This document shows positions 45,933 through 59,762 of a stretch of DNA of 64,000 bases, piece by piece (position 1 is the stretch's first letter; the number at the start of each line of letters is the position of its first letter). Location of the stretch: the NCBI GenBank assembly GCA_021613535.1, contig CP075496.1, forward strand, positions 3,720,001-3,784,000. Direction: 5' to 3'. Origin of the DNA: Adineta vaga. Lineage: Eukaryota > Rotifera. Below the pieces are notes generated by a model. That model searched no databases and had not been told where the DNA came from. It was given only the letters and a program-made list of their open reading frames with translations. The position numbers and the translations under genes are program-made.

Positions 45933-48900
45933 ATGGAAAGAGATGATGATAATGATATTCCAACGCCTGACACAAGCCGTTCAAATAGTATAAATGAAGA
46001 TGAGGATATAGCAACTGCATTTCCACCACCGCCACCACCAGAAATTTCGACTGAAGGAATAACTGAATCGAAATCGTCTTCTTCAAGTACGCGTTGACAT
46101 TTTTATTCGAGTATTTAATATGTTCGATTTAGATGATATATCGACAGATGTTGCTCAACAAATGAAAGCAACATTAGCAGCAAAACGTGCAACATTTGTA
46201 TCGAGTTCTTCATCATCGGAATCGGAAACTGATTTTGTTGCTGTAGAACAAAATGATTTTAATCCGGAAGATTCATCATTTACTAATACCGTAAGTTGCT
46301 TTATTCTAATCTGACTTGCTCTACGTGATAATACACAATGATTGGCTGCTTAATGCAAATGCATCTTTGAAAACTTTCTTTTCAATGAAACGAGTTGTTG
46401 ACAAGAAAAATTGAGTTGATAAATCGGTTATATATTCATCGATCGTGTTTTATAAAGATGTTGACGACCTTTCATGCCGAAAAAAACATGTGCACATACA
46501 TCTAGTAAAATGAATTATTTTCATCACATAAGTTGATTATCAATCGTCTATCATTATTCAATGACACATTCTTCCCTGTCTCTCGGCTTTCTCAACCTTT
46601 GACATCAATTCAAAAGAGAATATCTATATGTCGCCTGTATATCAAGTGTAAAAATCGCAATTAATTATTCTCATTATTCATGTTGATGAATAACACGACA
46701 CGAAGTGTCGACAGGAGTGAAGTTTTTTTTTTCTTCTTTTTTTTTAAAATAATTTCGTACGTATCTGTCAGCGTCATAGACGAAGGAGAAATGAGTAAAG
46801 GATTGAAAGTGAAGGATACAGTTGTTTAGATGATATTCGTACACATATCGATTACATATGAGAAAAAAAGAAATCTGTCCTTAGGGCAACATTTACCTAG
46901 TTGATTAGATTACTTTCGGCAGTAAATGTATCGGTATCTTTACTGATTGAAAATATTTCTGAAAATATCTACATCAATAATGCTTTCCTTAAATTATATT
47001 TATATGTATGTTTATGTACTTATTTTATCAAAGACATATTTTGACAGACGAAGAGAATAGAAAAAACATTTACTGTCTCAGTATCATACATGAAGGACAG
47101 TTCGATTCATAGAAGTATTGTATGTTAACGACAAGCAAAAAAATATATACGACAACGTCAGGCAAAAAAAAAGAGTAAAAAAGTGTCTTGGACGCTTTTA
47201 CTCATATGTTTGTTGTTGTTCTTATTCTTTCTCTTGATTTGCTTGCATATTTGCTCGTTCGCGTTTTTTTCCGTATTTTAGACGCCTCATCATCTTTTTC
47301 TCGTTTGGTCCTCTTCGACTATTGTCAAGTCTTTGGTACTTTTTTTTTCTTTTTTTTTCCTTCATTCTCTTTTTCTCGTTCTTTTTCTTTCTCTTCCTTC
47401 TTCTTCGTCTTTACCGTCGATTCTCTTCGCATTTTCGCGTTAAATGCTCATCTAATCAATATGACGTCTGACGACGAAGATCTTACCACATTTTATGCGA
47501 ATTTACCCTCGATTTTTGAAACTAATCCATCGACACCTAGTCTACAATCGACTGATGTACCGATGACGACGACAGTTATTAACAATGAAAAAACTTATCA
47601 ACCAATCTTTGGTTCATTCCTATTTGCTGATTCTGAACCGTTTACTAGAGCAGCATTTATCGCAGCATCTACATCTCCGCAAACCGAAGTGATAACAACA
47701 GAGCAACAGCAACCACTCGATAATAATATTGTTTCACAAGAAAATAATACTTCAAATAGTAATCATATCCTTCCGACTTCAATTCCATCACTAGCATGTA
47801 CAGAAGATATTGATGATGACGATGATGACGAAGATGGATGTGACGATGAAGATGATTTCGATGGTATTCCTATTCGACATGGATCTTCAACAACAAAACC
47901 AAAGCTGAATGGTGACAACGAATCATTTATTATTCATTCTGAACAAGGCAATATTCTCGATGGATTTATTCAACATATTGATAATAATAACGAATATGAT
48001 ACTGATGATGTAGAATCAATTCTCAATGATTTTCGAGATGAAGGACAAGAACAGTATGAAACACAAGCAATTCCTTCCTTGTTTAAAGATATACCGGATA
48101 TTGATGATTTAAATGCACAAGAAGACAAAGACATGGACGGAATTCCATTTGATCATATGGATATGCTTGATGAATCTGATTCCATACGTTCATCTTCACC
48201 GGATTCTCTTCTATCTTCCTCACATTTACGTGATGATGATGACGATGATGATCTTGAAGAACAAGCGATGAATAATAATGAAAACGATGACGATGATGTC
48301 GCACAATGGAATGATGACTTTCTACTTAATACTAAATCAACTTCACAAACTGATCGTCCTAATGCTCCATTACCACCCTCAATCAATTTAAATATTCATC
48401 CGCATGATCAAGTCGATTTTATTGATTCATCACGTAGTACTTCAAGATGTTCGAATGCATCGTCTCATTTAAGTGTCGGGTATGGTGATCAAGCTCAAAT
48501 TTTTCTTAATGATAATGAATTAGAAAGTTCATCTGACTCTCATAGTGAACATGATGATTATGATGATCATGATAATATTCAAATTGATTTTGAAAATGAT
48601 TTAAACAATTGTGATAAAGATGAAGAACTTTCACTACAAGTTAATCTTGATTATCATCGTTCAAGATCATCTTCACGTTCTTCATATAGTTGTAGTACAC
48701 GTTCATCATCGCCTCTAGTTGATCAAACACCTATCATGGATATGGATGGTGACATAATCGAAACTAAACCAATTGAAATCGCTCCAATTGCTCTTGTGGA
48801 TGACGATAATGATGATGATGATGATGCTTTAGTTCCTTCCGATCAACCTGAATTACCAATACTACCAACAAGAAATCCGTGGGACTTAAAATTCGAAACA

Positions 48901-51900
48901 AGACAAAATGCTATTGTTCATGATATAATTAGTATGCGACATATTCTCGATGAACATAATAATGATGATGAATTTATTGCTGTTATGCACAATCCATCAA
49001 TATTCGAAGAAGTCTTATTAGATAATGATGATGAACAGGTAAATTTTGACTTCATACTCAGACATTATCTTTGATTAGACCTTGAGGGAAAGTCAAGGAG
49101 AAATCATTCGTACAGATTCACATATGGATAGATATTAGGTTTTTTTCTTTCTTCACCAAGTTTGTTCTCTATCTCTCTTTGGTAGATGATATATTTTCCT
49201 AACAGAAAAGATATTATATAACGGTAAATTGATAGATACTGTCATCATTATCCAACTATCCGTTAATCAGGAGAAGAAGAAGAAGAAGAACTTAATTCAT
49301 CATTTCTTTTCTAGAAAATGAATTTAAATGTGCAAACAAATGTTCTTTCAAACGTATCTCAGATAACATCACAGCTGTTAAGTGAAAATAAAATTGAAGA
49401 TGATTCAATCGATCAATACCAAAATATACCACAAACGGCATCGAACAGCGAAAAGAATAGACCTTGGTCTATAACAACAACAAATAATTATTCTCCTTTT
49501 TCTTCTGTCAATCACCTTCTGATCGGAAGAGAAGAGAAAGAAAATGTTAGTGTTAGTAATTGGACTAGTATGAAGCATCCAGAAGAACAACAGTCAAAAG
49601 AAACGATTCATACTGACAACGATATTCAACAACTGATAAATCTTAACAAATCACAAGAAATGCATTCAGATGATGACGATGATGATGAATATGATGATGA
49701 TGATTTAGAATTATTAAATACTCTTGCTCAACTACATGGTATAGTTCATACACCGAATTTATCACCAGAAAATCATTCAACGTTCAATAATACAAATCAT
49801 AGTCATGAAAAAAATCATTTTATTTCGAGTTTATTATCAGCCTCGTCGATAGATGAGGAAGAAAATCCGATTTTCTTCAACAATCAACGAAGAAATGGGA
49901 AAGAAGACGACGATGATGACGGCGGCGACAAACGACCAGTCAATCTTTTTTCATCAACATCTTTAACTTCTTCGACTTCACTTACTAACCAAGAATCACA
50001 TTTTCCAGATCTGAATCTTAATTCTCATACATCTACTTCGTCTTCAACTACATCATCATTATCATCCATGAATGAATCCAATCATTCATTGCATTATTCA
50101 AATCCATTAATACTCAGTGATTTGGAAGTCACATCTATACATACTGATGATCTTTCTCAACAAATAACAAAAGAAAATATTACTTCTAATTGGGATGATT
50201 TATCAACTCAATCAACATCTGACATGATCTTATCAAATATCGATCAAAATGATTTGACTAATTATGTCCATCAAGCTTCAAATACAGAAATTCTATCCAT
50301 TGCCGAAAATCTCGTATCAAACATCGTTCAATCAGTACTGGATAAATTCAAACAATCTGATCATCGAACGGAACAGTCCGTTACTGTTTCAAACGGAGAC
50401 AATCAATGTCCTCTGGTTGAAACAACACAGAATAAACAAATTTTCGATCCATTCGACCAAACATTCGATACTATCTGGAGTCAACATTTCGATAACTATA
50501 ATGATTCAAATCTATTTTCATCTAGTCATATTCCAGTTACTAGCCAGCATTGTTATCAGAAAATCCATTTGATTCAAGTTTTACTATTGATCAAAACTCA
50601 AAATTTCAAGATGGTTTCACTTTATATAAGGTATATAATCGTGAATGGAAATGTATAACTAATTTTCGTTCTAATTATTTTCAAGTCGATGGGTAAAATA
50701 GTTTTATGAAAAAAAGAGTCACATTTTGCTGTCAAAGCTTTTTTGCTCATATGCATTTTTCACTTGATTTCACTGATTTTGAAAATACGTAATTAATTCT
50801 TTTGAATACTAATTTTAGCATGAATCGTCATTACCAACGGATGAACAAACCAATGAAGAATCAATACATACGAATGATTTATCCGTATGTCTTTCTTTTT
50901 AAAATCTTTTTCCTTTTCAAAACGAAATCTTTTCTCGTTATAGGAAACTAAAAATGAAGATATTGTTGACGAATCAACGACAAGAAATGAAAGTGATCAA
51001 AATAATGAATCCAATCAGAATGAGAATTTTTTTGCAGATAGATCTCGTTTTTCTAAATTCGAAGCATTTGCTAGTAATCAACCATTAAATATACTCGGCA
51101 TTGACTCTATAGCAGCAGAAATTAATAATGAATTTGGTGATTCAGCACAAATACACGAATCAGCAATATTGACCGATCAACAATTTGAATTAAACAATTC
51201 TATCATTGATGGTGTGGGTGATAATGAACCATGGGAACTTGAAGATAGTGGCGAAGTAAAAATGAAACCAGTTCTGACAAGTACGACTCAAAATAATGAT
51301 TCCTATAATAACTTCTTTCCGGAACAAGAGCCATTTTCAGCAGTATCAAAAACAACAGCTGAAGAATTAGATGATGAAAGGGAAAACTATGATGATTATT
51401 TTAGTCAAAATAGATCAACTGAACAAGATGAAACATTACCGAATAAAACGGTTCGATTCGATGAAGAAAATATTGAAAATGTGGCTGTTTTAACACCAAA
51501 AGATAGTCTTGAACGATCTGAATCACCGGCATCCACGCCGCCTGACTCAGATGAAATTGACAATGAAGATGTCAGTATTAATCTTCGTGCAGTTAGTGAT
51601 CGAATTTCAGATTATATGGATGATAATGATAAAACTTATCGAGAGAAACCATTTGAAATGGTTGTCAACAAACCTGTAAAACGGCCAGAAAGTGAAATAT
51701 CATTAGCAGATAGTGAAGATTTACCACCACCATTACCACCACTACCACCATTGAACAAAAAGTCTAGTAAATAATTCCATGTTTGTAATACAATCAGATG
51801 AATTTATATTTAAATTTTAGCTTCTTCGACAGATAACATTTCATCGAAGTCATCATCATCACCGACAACTAATACGGACTCAAAACGTACTACAAATTTA

Positions 51901-54900
51901 CGAACAGAATCAGAACCGACTGCAACAATACAAACAACAGCAACAACAACAACAACCGATACAAAATTACATAATAATCCAGATTCACAATTCACTCGAT
52001 CATATGATTCAGGTATAGTAAAACTTTCACTACTTCCTTGTTACATTTCGTTCGATATTTTCATTATACAAACAATGAAAGAGTTGCAAATGGTTTTCCA
52101 AATAACTTTCATCCCATTAACTTTATTTTCTTTATCACCATACTAATTTTTCCAAATGCAATTCATGCTATCGTCAATCCATAGACGCCAAGACTATTGT
52201 TAATATGTTATTAAGAATATCAGTTACAGTTATGTACTAGTTTCTGAGAATAAATTGATGTCGAAAGCAGACTGATATCGATATCTATTTCATAGATCTT
52301 AAGAATATTTTCTTCTTCAACATTTCTGGAAGTAGAAATGAAGAGCAACGATTCGTAGTTATTAGGAATATATTCTAACTTCCTCCTTTGATACATACAT
52401 GGATCATCTAATAGTTTTCGATAGTTTACTTCTATGATTAGTGAGTCAAGTTCAATTTTAAGTACGATTAGTTTAGCTTAATGGTCAAATATAGAGAAGA
52501 ATATTCTTATTCATGAAAATACATACATAGTTACGATGAAGATAATTGATGAATATCATACATATAAACAAAAAAAACCAGAAGCCTTGACGATGAAAAA
52601 GCTATACTTTACATTTATCATTCTATCATTTCAATTAACATAAAGAGATTGAATCAAAGAGATATTTATATGATAATAATACTTATCCATTAATCATCGT
52701 CGCTATCTTTATTTCTTTCGAAATTTTGATCATTATCAGTGTCGGAAACTGTATCAAGTAGACTTAGTACACACGGTAATGAACTAACTGAGTGAAAGTC
52801 AAGAAATTCTTCTACAACAACAGTTGTCGTGGTCATTGTTTTTGTTGTTGATAATACAGAATCATTTTTTGGACGTTCAGAATCGAGTATATCAGTATCA
52901 TTGAATGAATTTTCATTTTTATTCGTTTTCAATGCTGCTAATGTTGTTGTTTCAATTGATTCTCTAGTTATAGTAATAACACTCGGTCGTCGTTGTTTCT
53001 CTTGTTCATTTACAATAAAAAATGAAGGTTGTAATGGTGTTTCAACAGGTGAAAGTACTGAGGTCATAGGAAATACATCAGTTAGATCATGACGTATAAC
53101 AAGATTGGCAAGAATACCCGGTGAGGATGACGATGCTTCACGTCGAGTTAAGATTGATTTGATAAATTTTGGTGCTTTACGTGGAGCATTATTGTTAGCA
53201 TATGGAACAGTTAAGAAATCTCGAGATTGTTGATTTTGATATTCACCAAGAATAATACGTTGTAATTCAGCATTCGATACTGGTGTATAGGAAAGAGCTA
53301 AACGACCACTTTGCGAACTAATTAATGATAGACGACGATCCACAGTTTTTTGTCGACGATGATATACAATCTCAAGTTGATATAATATTAATCGAGCAAT
53401 AGCAATAAGTACTAAACAGATAGCTACAGGTGCAACACCAATAATAACGGCAAAAACGGATCGACGAAGACATTGACGTGAACATGTCTGTTCCATAATA
53501 TTGCATAGAAATTCTAGTTACTTATACAGTTATTCTATCCATCAATCATCCGATAAAGTGATGAGAATGCCAAGCTTTTTTTTCTCTATTTTTTTCCTGA
53601 TAAAAGCATGTGTACGATGGACAATTCTTTGACTTAACTAACCAAACGATGATGTTAATGAAGTGTTGATAGGAAAAAAAAGAAACGAAACGAAACGATA
53701 TTAATAATAATAACAACAACAATAACGAGAAGCAAATACACGAGAAAAAGATATTCGACAGGACAGTAGTGTGTGTATTTGATTATTCCCATAAGAATAT
53801 AAATATCAAAACAAAGAACCATTGTATAGAATATTCTCATCTTTTCTTTCCTTCGCCTACCATAATATACAATGTAAAACGATATCTATTTGTTTGATTG
53901 ACTCATTTCTATGTTTTCAATAATACTTTCAACAGGAAAATTTTAAGAAAGTACTCACTATTTTTCGTAAATAACATAACAATCTGAAGCAAAACAAACA
54001 AACCAAGCAAATATGTCTCTTTATAATTGATAATAAAAAGAATTTCGACCATGAAATAATTCTCGTTACATTGCGAAGATTGACATCGAAAACATATTTA
54101 TCTATTAGAACTATTATCTTAGGAAATTATATCTAAAAATAAAAGAAAATTGAGAAGATTCATTGAAACTTAATCTATAATCAATAAATTAGTTAGATTT
54201 CATCTGTCTATTTAGCTATTCTTCGTTCAGTATCGAAAGATAATACGAATATTGATTCCGATGAAGCAAATGACACCATATCATGTATGATCGATAATAA
54301 TCAAATCAATATCGATGCGAAAACAATATCACCATTTAAATGTATCATTGGATCGGCTGGTCAATTACAAGAAGATAGGCAAACAGCTATTATTGCTATC
54401 TATGGTTGTTGGTTACCCGATCGTCGTTTAAGAGAATATCGATATATAATGGATCAATTATTTTAGTATGTTCCAGTTCTTATGATTCATCTTATATAAT
54501 TTTCTTTTTCTTTTGGTTAGTTATGTTTATCATCAACTGGATAAATTAGTTACGAATGATTATATTTTAATTTATTTCCATGGTGCGACGCCAAAACATC
54601 GAACACCGGATTTTAAAATTCTTCGAAAATATTATCAAATGTTAAATTTTAGGTAAATACTTTCTTGTTGAATCTTATCGATTTCGTTTTATTTCGTCCA
54701 TTTAATTCTAGATTACGAAAAAATCTTCGTGCAGTTTATGTTGTACATCCAACACGATGGTTACGTACTTTAATTGCATTTTCGCGTCCATTTTTCAGGT
54801 AGAACACAAGAATTGAAATCGATTGCTCTATATTATTGCTATTTTTCTAGTAACAAATTTTATCATAAAGTTAATTATCTTTTTACAATTGCGGAACTTG

Positions 54901-55072
54901 AACAACAATTTCCTCATAATCATATTGAACTTCCAGTTATCATTGAACAGTATGTATTGATTGAATATTATTGTTATTGAAAATAATCTCCTTCTGATAG
55001 TTATATTTATAAACGAAAATTTCTCTTTTGTCTAGACATGATCCGTCAGTAGCTTATACTGATTTTTTCTAA
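45933..55072 (+). CDS. BCH (CRAL-TRIO) domain protein, BNIP2/PRUNE2-like, with long acidic N-terminus
   Basis: The 3' exons (54214-55072) encode a complete BCH domain: AIIAIYGCWLPDRRLREYRY, IMDQLF, KLVTNDYILIYFHGATPKHR, RLRKNLRAVYVVHPTRWLRT, LIAFSRPFFSNKFYHKVNYL and the end IIEQHDPSVAYTDFF. BCH domains bind Rho-family regulators or lipids and act in cytoskeletal signalling. Upstream is a very long disordered acidic region in exons 45933-46088, about 46136-46290, about 47461-49038, 49318-50630, 50819-50884, 50946-51766, 51823-52014 and 54214 onward. It is rich in Asp/Glu/Ser (e.g. EDIDDDDDDEDGCDDEDD) with a proline cluster (PPPLPPLPPL). The size and layout resemble PRUNE2/BMCC1 but without the PPX1 domain. 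A frame break lies near 50541-50600. An internal promoter near 47400 (Met 47461) is possible. Linking the first two exons to the rest is inference. Confidence 0.75.
52690..53496 (-). CDS. Single-pass membrane protein nested in a BCH-gene intron
   Basis: An intronless 268-codon ORF lies on the opposite strand inside the 2.2-kb intron (52015-54213) of the BCH gene. The N-terminus is short with Cys residues (MEQTCSRQCLRRSVF), followed by one strong TM (VIIGVAPVAICLVLIAIARLIL, residues about 18-39) and basic residues (YHRRQKTVDRRLS), so the long C-terminal part is probably cytoplasmic. That tail is Ser/Thr-rich with SP/TP sites, KFIKSILTRREASSS and an acidic end (DQNFERNKDSDDD). There is no signal peptide beyond the TM anchor. 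I do not recognise a family. A sustained ORF of this length with protein-like composition and a TM suggests a real gene. Confidence 0.65.
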   Translation of the reverse strand: MEQTCSRQCLRRSVFAVIIGVAPVAICLVLIAIARLILYQLEIVYHRRQKTVDRRLSLISSQSGRLALSYTPVSNAELQRIILGEYQNQQSRDFLTVPYANNNAPRKAPKFIKSILTRREASSSSPGILANLVIRHDLTDVFPMTSVLSPVETPLQPSFFIVNEQEKQRRPSVITITRESIETTTLAALKTNKNENSFNDTDILDSERPKNDSVLSTTKTMTTTTVVVEEFLDFHSVSSLPCVLSLLDTVSDTDNDQNFERNKDSDDD

Positions 55073-56580
55073 GGCAAAGGAAAAGGTAGACTATTGTCTG
55101 AGTTCAATGAATTTTCGATGTTGTTGTCTTCTATGTGCTTTATTTATGTCGGTGATCGTCTTCCTTCTATTCTCTTTTAGTTAAGAGAAAAACTATGACT
55201 TTATACAACATTCATTTGGATAGAGATTTCTTCCCTTGAAATAATTCTAATCTTTGCTTTTTCTTCGTATCTTTCTGATAGTTTTAACAACATAAAATTA
55301 TTCACCTATTCTTTAACATATTTATTCAGATCTACCATCTTTCCTCGAAAAATAACATTTTCTTGCTTTTCTTGTTCATATTAATATGTAAGTAAAGATT
55401 GAATATTTTGCAATGATAAAACTGCATGTTCGTTGTTCTCTTTCCCCTGGAAATTTGTTGTGATATTTATCATGTTTGTTGTGCTTCTATTTATTCTTCG
55501 TTTATTTTGTAGAACGGATTGGCTTTATTCTCAAAAATATGACCGTCAAAATGCCAGTATCAAACGTTCTATTGAACGATCACGTTCATCTAGTAGAATC
55601 GAAGACGAATCCGTTGCTTAAATAAGAATATCTATACCCGGTCTTCTTCTTGAGAACTTTTCTTTTTTTATTGTGCAATAATGTGGTGCTTACTTTTTGT
55701 TTTTATTTCATTTCGTATCGTTTTTCAATGATTGTTGATATCTTTAGACGAGAACAGGATTTCTGGCAATCAAATTGTTTAATCAAAAAAAGAGAAAACT
55801 ATATACAAACAGTTAGAAATCTGACAATATATGAGACTCGTGTTTTTTTCTTCTTCTTCTTTGTTTTGTTTTCTATTGATATATACGTATTTACATATAA
55901 ATCAGCATTATCTGCACTGTTTTTTTTATCGATTGTTTAATATGAGAACTGATTTTGAAAGAGAATAGATGAATGAAAATCTCATTAAAACCGATTAAGT
56001 TAACGGTTGAGTTCATAACAGATGGTATGATTAACAATGTTGTTTTTTTTCGGAGACATTTTAATTATCAATTAATGGCAATTGATTCTCAGTCAATTGA
56101 ATAATATTCTATTTATGTAATATTATGTCGAAGGATTTCTTCATGAAAAAGATTCATTTGATAAACTCACGATCAAAAGATCATAAAGATATACTTGCAA
56201 CAAGTGTTTTATGATGATTTCACCATTTATCATTCAAAGAATGTCAGTGATAAAAACTATTTGACCTGTCAAAGCAATCATTCTCAATAATCTACAAAAA
56301 TAAAACACTTGAAAACGTATTCGTCACACATTTTTATCAACGTCAGTACACTAGACAAAGCTTTGTTAGTTTTCTTACTTCCGAATTTCTATTCCGTTTC
56401 TTTTATATTGCATAAAAAACATCCGTTAACCACCGTCTATTATTCTTCATTAGAAAATCATGTACTTTTGATTGTGGAAGAAAAAAGGATTAATTTATTA
56501 AATATATTAATAAAAAAATAGATGAATAAAAATCACTGTTATTTTGTTTATATACAAAAACGAAATTTCACATGGTTGTA
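55073..56580. other. Region between the BCH gene and the DD3-3-like gene
   Basis: It includes a candidate alternative last exon at 55513-55621. The rest is AT-rich with T-rich runs (55840-55870, 56041-56050) and random short ORFs. The two genes converge. Confidence 0.4.
55513..55621 (+). CDS. Candidate alternative 3' exon (BCH gene) or small membrane protein
   Basis: A good acceptor (tttattttgtag) at 55501-55512 opens an exon encoding (Q)TDWLYSQKYDRQNASIKR ... SRSSSRIEDESVA-stop. Its phase fits the donor after IIEQ of the BCH domain at about 54949, so it could replace the HDPSVAYTDFF tail. Read instead without splicing from upstream, the frame makes a 50-62 residue single-TM protein (FVVLLFILRLF), with an ATG at 55471. 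Sequence alone cannot decide between the two. Confidence 0.35.
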
Positions 56581-59500
56581 TTATACACGTGAAAAAAATG
56601 AACGTTTTGTTTTCGATAGTTGATCTTTCACTTGTGAATATCGATGTGGACTTAATCGAAAATAAATAATTGTCGAAATGATAATAATAAGAATCAAAAC
56701 AATAGGTACGACTACACCAGCAATCCATACAGGCTAGAAGAATCAAAACAAATTGATCTTATTGAAGAAAATCTCGTTCACTTACACTTGATGGTTTTTC
56801 AACAAATACAAAAACACCTGCAGTATTCGATTGAAATTTAAGCATACGCGTTGTTTTATCAAGTGAACTTGATAGTTTTACATAAACGCCATTTCGAGGT
56901 TCAAATTGTAAAACATCAGCATTGTTTTCATCGCCATTAAATTCGTTAAATGGAACTTGAAATTGAATATTTGAAGTAAATTGAAGATCATAGGGTTCAA
57001 GAACATAAACACTATTAAAAAGTTTTTCTTTGTTCTAAAATAAAAATAAAATTACGTGTCAAAAAAAAGAGAAATATGAATGAACATACAACAATATTTT
57101 GACCATTTTCCGGTAAAATTTTTGATAATTGATCACGAGTAAATTTAGCAAATTTGATTGAAACGGGTGTTTGAACACTATCTTCAGGAAATGTAACAAG
57201 CGTATTTCTAAATAAAAACAATCAAACAAATAAATAAACGTTTTTCTTTATATAATTTACTCCAATTGTGCTGTGTAACTATTTTGTCCAATCATTTGAT
57301 ATTCGAATTGAAATGGTTGAACAATAATTCGACCTTTTTGATCACGATTTGAAAAGTCATTATTACGTGTAGAAACATAATGATAAATTCCAACAGATTC
57401 GTCCGATATTAATCGTGGTTCAAGATCAAAATATGCGGAACCATTAATTAATTGAGCATCAGTATCTAAATAAACCATTCTAGAATCATAGATTACACAT
57501 ATTTATTTGTTACATTTTCCAGAAGTAGCCAAACGTCGAAGATCACTAAGAGGTAGACTAAGTAAATTGCTTTGATTTAAATACTCTGGCATATTTGCAG
57601 CATATAAACCGGTTGCATTTAAATATCCGAATTGATTCCAATTAGAATTGATTGTCTGAAAGTAAATGAACATCGATAGAGTTCTTTAGAAATGAAAAAC
57701 AAACGTCTTACTCGATGTATTAATAGTAATAAATTATTTCGATCAACTTCTGCCTTACCTTGGCCAGCACCTGGTGGAGTTGTATTTGAACCGATCCATC
57801 TAAATTCCATATATTTTTATCGATACTATATAAAAATTAAAGAACTATATCTATATTTACTGAATATGAACATATGAATTTGGTGAAATTTCTAATCGAT
57901 TTGGAACGAAATCATATTCAAGTGCTGGAAATACTAAAATGAAAAGAACTTAAATGATAGATGATGATGATTTTTCTCTTCAATTTACCTTGAACAATAT
58001 TTCCACGTCTACCTCGTACATTTAAATTATAAATCGGTCGATCTTGATATTCTTTCGGACGTTGTCGAATTTCGAATGTAAATGATCTAAATATTTCCGA
58101 TAAATTTTCAAATTCGATGATAGAATTTATTTATAAACCTGTCTTGAAATACACGCCCATATTGCTGAGTATCAATAGCAAGTTTGAATGTTAAATTCAT
58201 ATTATTGAATAATTGAATTTCAGGATTTGATGTATAACGATAACCTCGTTTTTCAGCAATCGATTCATTTGAAAAGTATCTTCAAAAATAAAAACGATAT
58301 TATTTATTTCAATTAGTCTTCAATTTCCTATCATACTCTTTCATTATATAAATATTACTTGTCGCACTTGCATTCCATCCATTATAATCACCTGTAGATA
58401 TATTATATCTAAATAAGATTCAATGATGCAAAGAATTTTTGAGAAAAGTATCTACCGAATACGTAAAACACATTTCTTTGCACTTATATTTGGTAAAGTC
58501 CAATTGAATACTGGCATATCCGAACCGGACATATCCCCGAGATGATTTTCTCTCGTATATGGTGGTGTATAACATTCTGGCGCTGGTTGATTATGACTTG
58601 AATATTCAATCCAGCGTGGTTTTACACCATTTAAACGTGAATCATTGAATGTCTAGAAGAATACTTTGTAAATGGTATTACATTATTAAACAAAAGATCT
58701 ACTTGACATTGTTCTTTTGTAATTGGTATGACAATTTTTAGTTTATCGGCTTTGATTAAATCATCTTTGTTTTCAAATGTACATGCAAAACGTGACTGAA
58801 CATTTTGACTATTTTGACGATAATAAGAACAGAGATCTTGTCGATTGGTTAAAATTGCAATATCCTAGAAAAGGAAGATAATTCCCATATGTAAAAACGA
58901 TTTTTACATACAATCCAATTCGTTGGTTGCCAATATGGATAATAATCACGTTCTTCGGGACATTCATAACCATATTGTGTACCAGCAGGATTTTGTCTTG
59001 TATAGATCGATGCATCTTTAAGTCCCTAATTAATCGGGAAAAAAAAGAAGGAAATTAGTTTTACAAGAAAATCCTATCTATTCAATTACTTGTTCAGCAG
59101 TAAATAAATTCTTATTACGACTTCGTACACGACAATGTAAATAGGATGCTAAATTTTCTGTTAATCTATAAGTTGAATTTGCTTCACCTTCCACTGATAT
59201 TGGTATTCTCCTAATGAATTTCAATGAAAATTATTTTATACATCTGAATACAACAACATACACAGTAGATTTGCCATCTCGAAGTGTATCATCACATGTA
59301 TATTGTATTAGAAGTGTACAATCACTATTGACATCATTACACGAATGTTGATTAGTCCTAAATGAAGTATTTAAAATAAGAAAAAGAAATTCATTTTTTT
59401 CTAATACCATTGGATAGGTAATATAGAATTTGCATAATAATATATTGCTCCATCATCACCAACATTATAACCACCTCGTGCGTTATTTTGTGAATCGAAA

Positions 59501-59762
59501 TTTCTAAATATGAATTAGGTACGACCTTATGATGGAAGGAAACATTTTTTCGAAGTTTATTTACAATGTAGCAGTTCGACGTTCACGAGTGTTTTCATTA
59601 TGCCGATTATTAGTACCTCTGAAGAAAATTACATGAATATATCATATATATATATATATTCAATGAATTTTTCTACCTTGGATTATGCATATAGATATCT
59701 GTTGAAATCGAATTGATTATTATGAAGATGACACAACATATTAAAAATATACGGGAAGACAT
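56581..59762 (-). CDS. Protein DD3-3-like type I membrane glycoprotein
   Basis: About 14 exons with short introns encode about 680 residues. A signal peptide ([20 protein letters not shown]) is followed by [52 protein letters not shown] and CDDTLRDGK. Then come [52 protein letters not shown] and [16 protein letters not shown]-terminal TM ([20 protein letters not shown]) is followed by a basic tail ending SFFSRV. The HNPRG.N...DSQNNA.GGYNVGD and WTNQH.C blocks are typical of DD3-3 proteins, known from Dictyostelium and several invertebrates, of unknown biochemical function. There are many sequons. The start is the Met before a clear signal peptide. The gene appears complete. Confidence 0.8.

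Noticed and set aside
49405-49590. Minus-strand ORF inside the BCH gene
   Set aside because: Shadow of the acidic coding exon on the other strand.
55650-55940. 96-codon ORF after the BCH gene
   Set aside because: T-rich, Phe/Ile/Tyr-dominated and without motif; treated as random.
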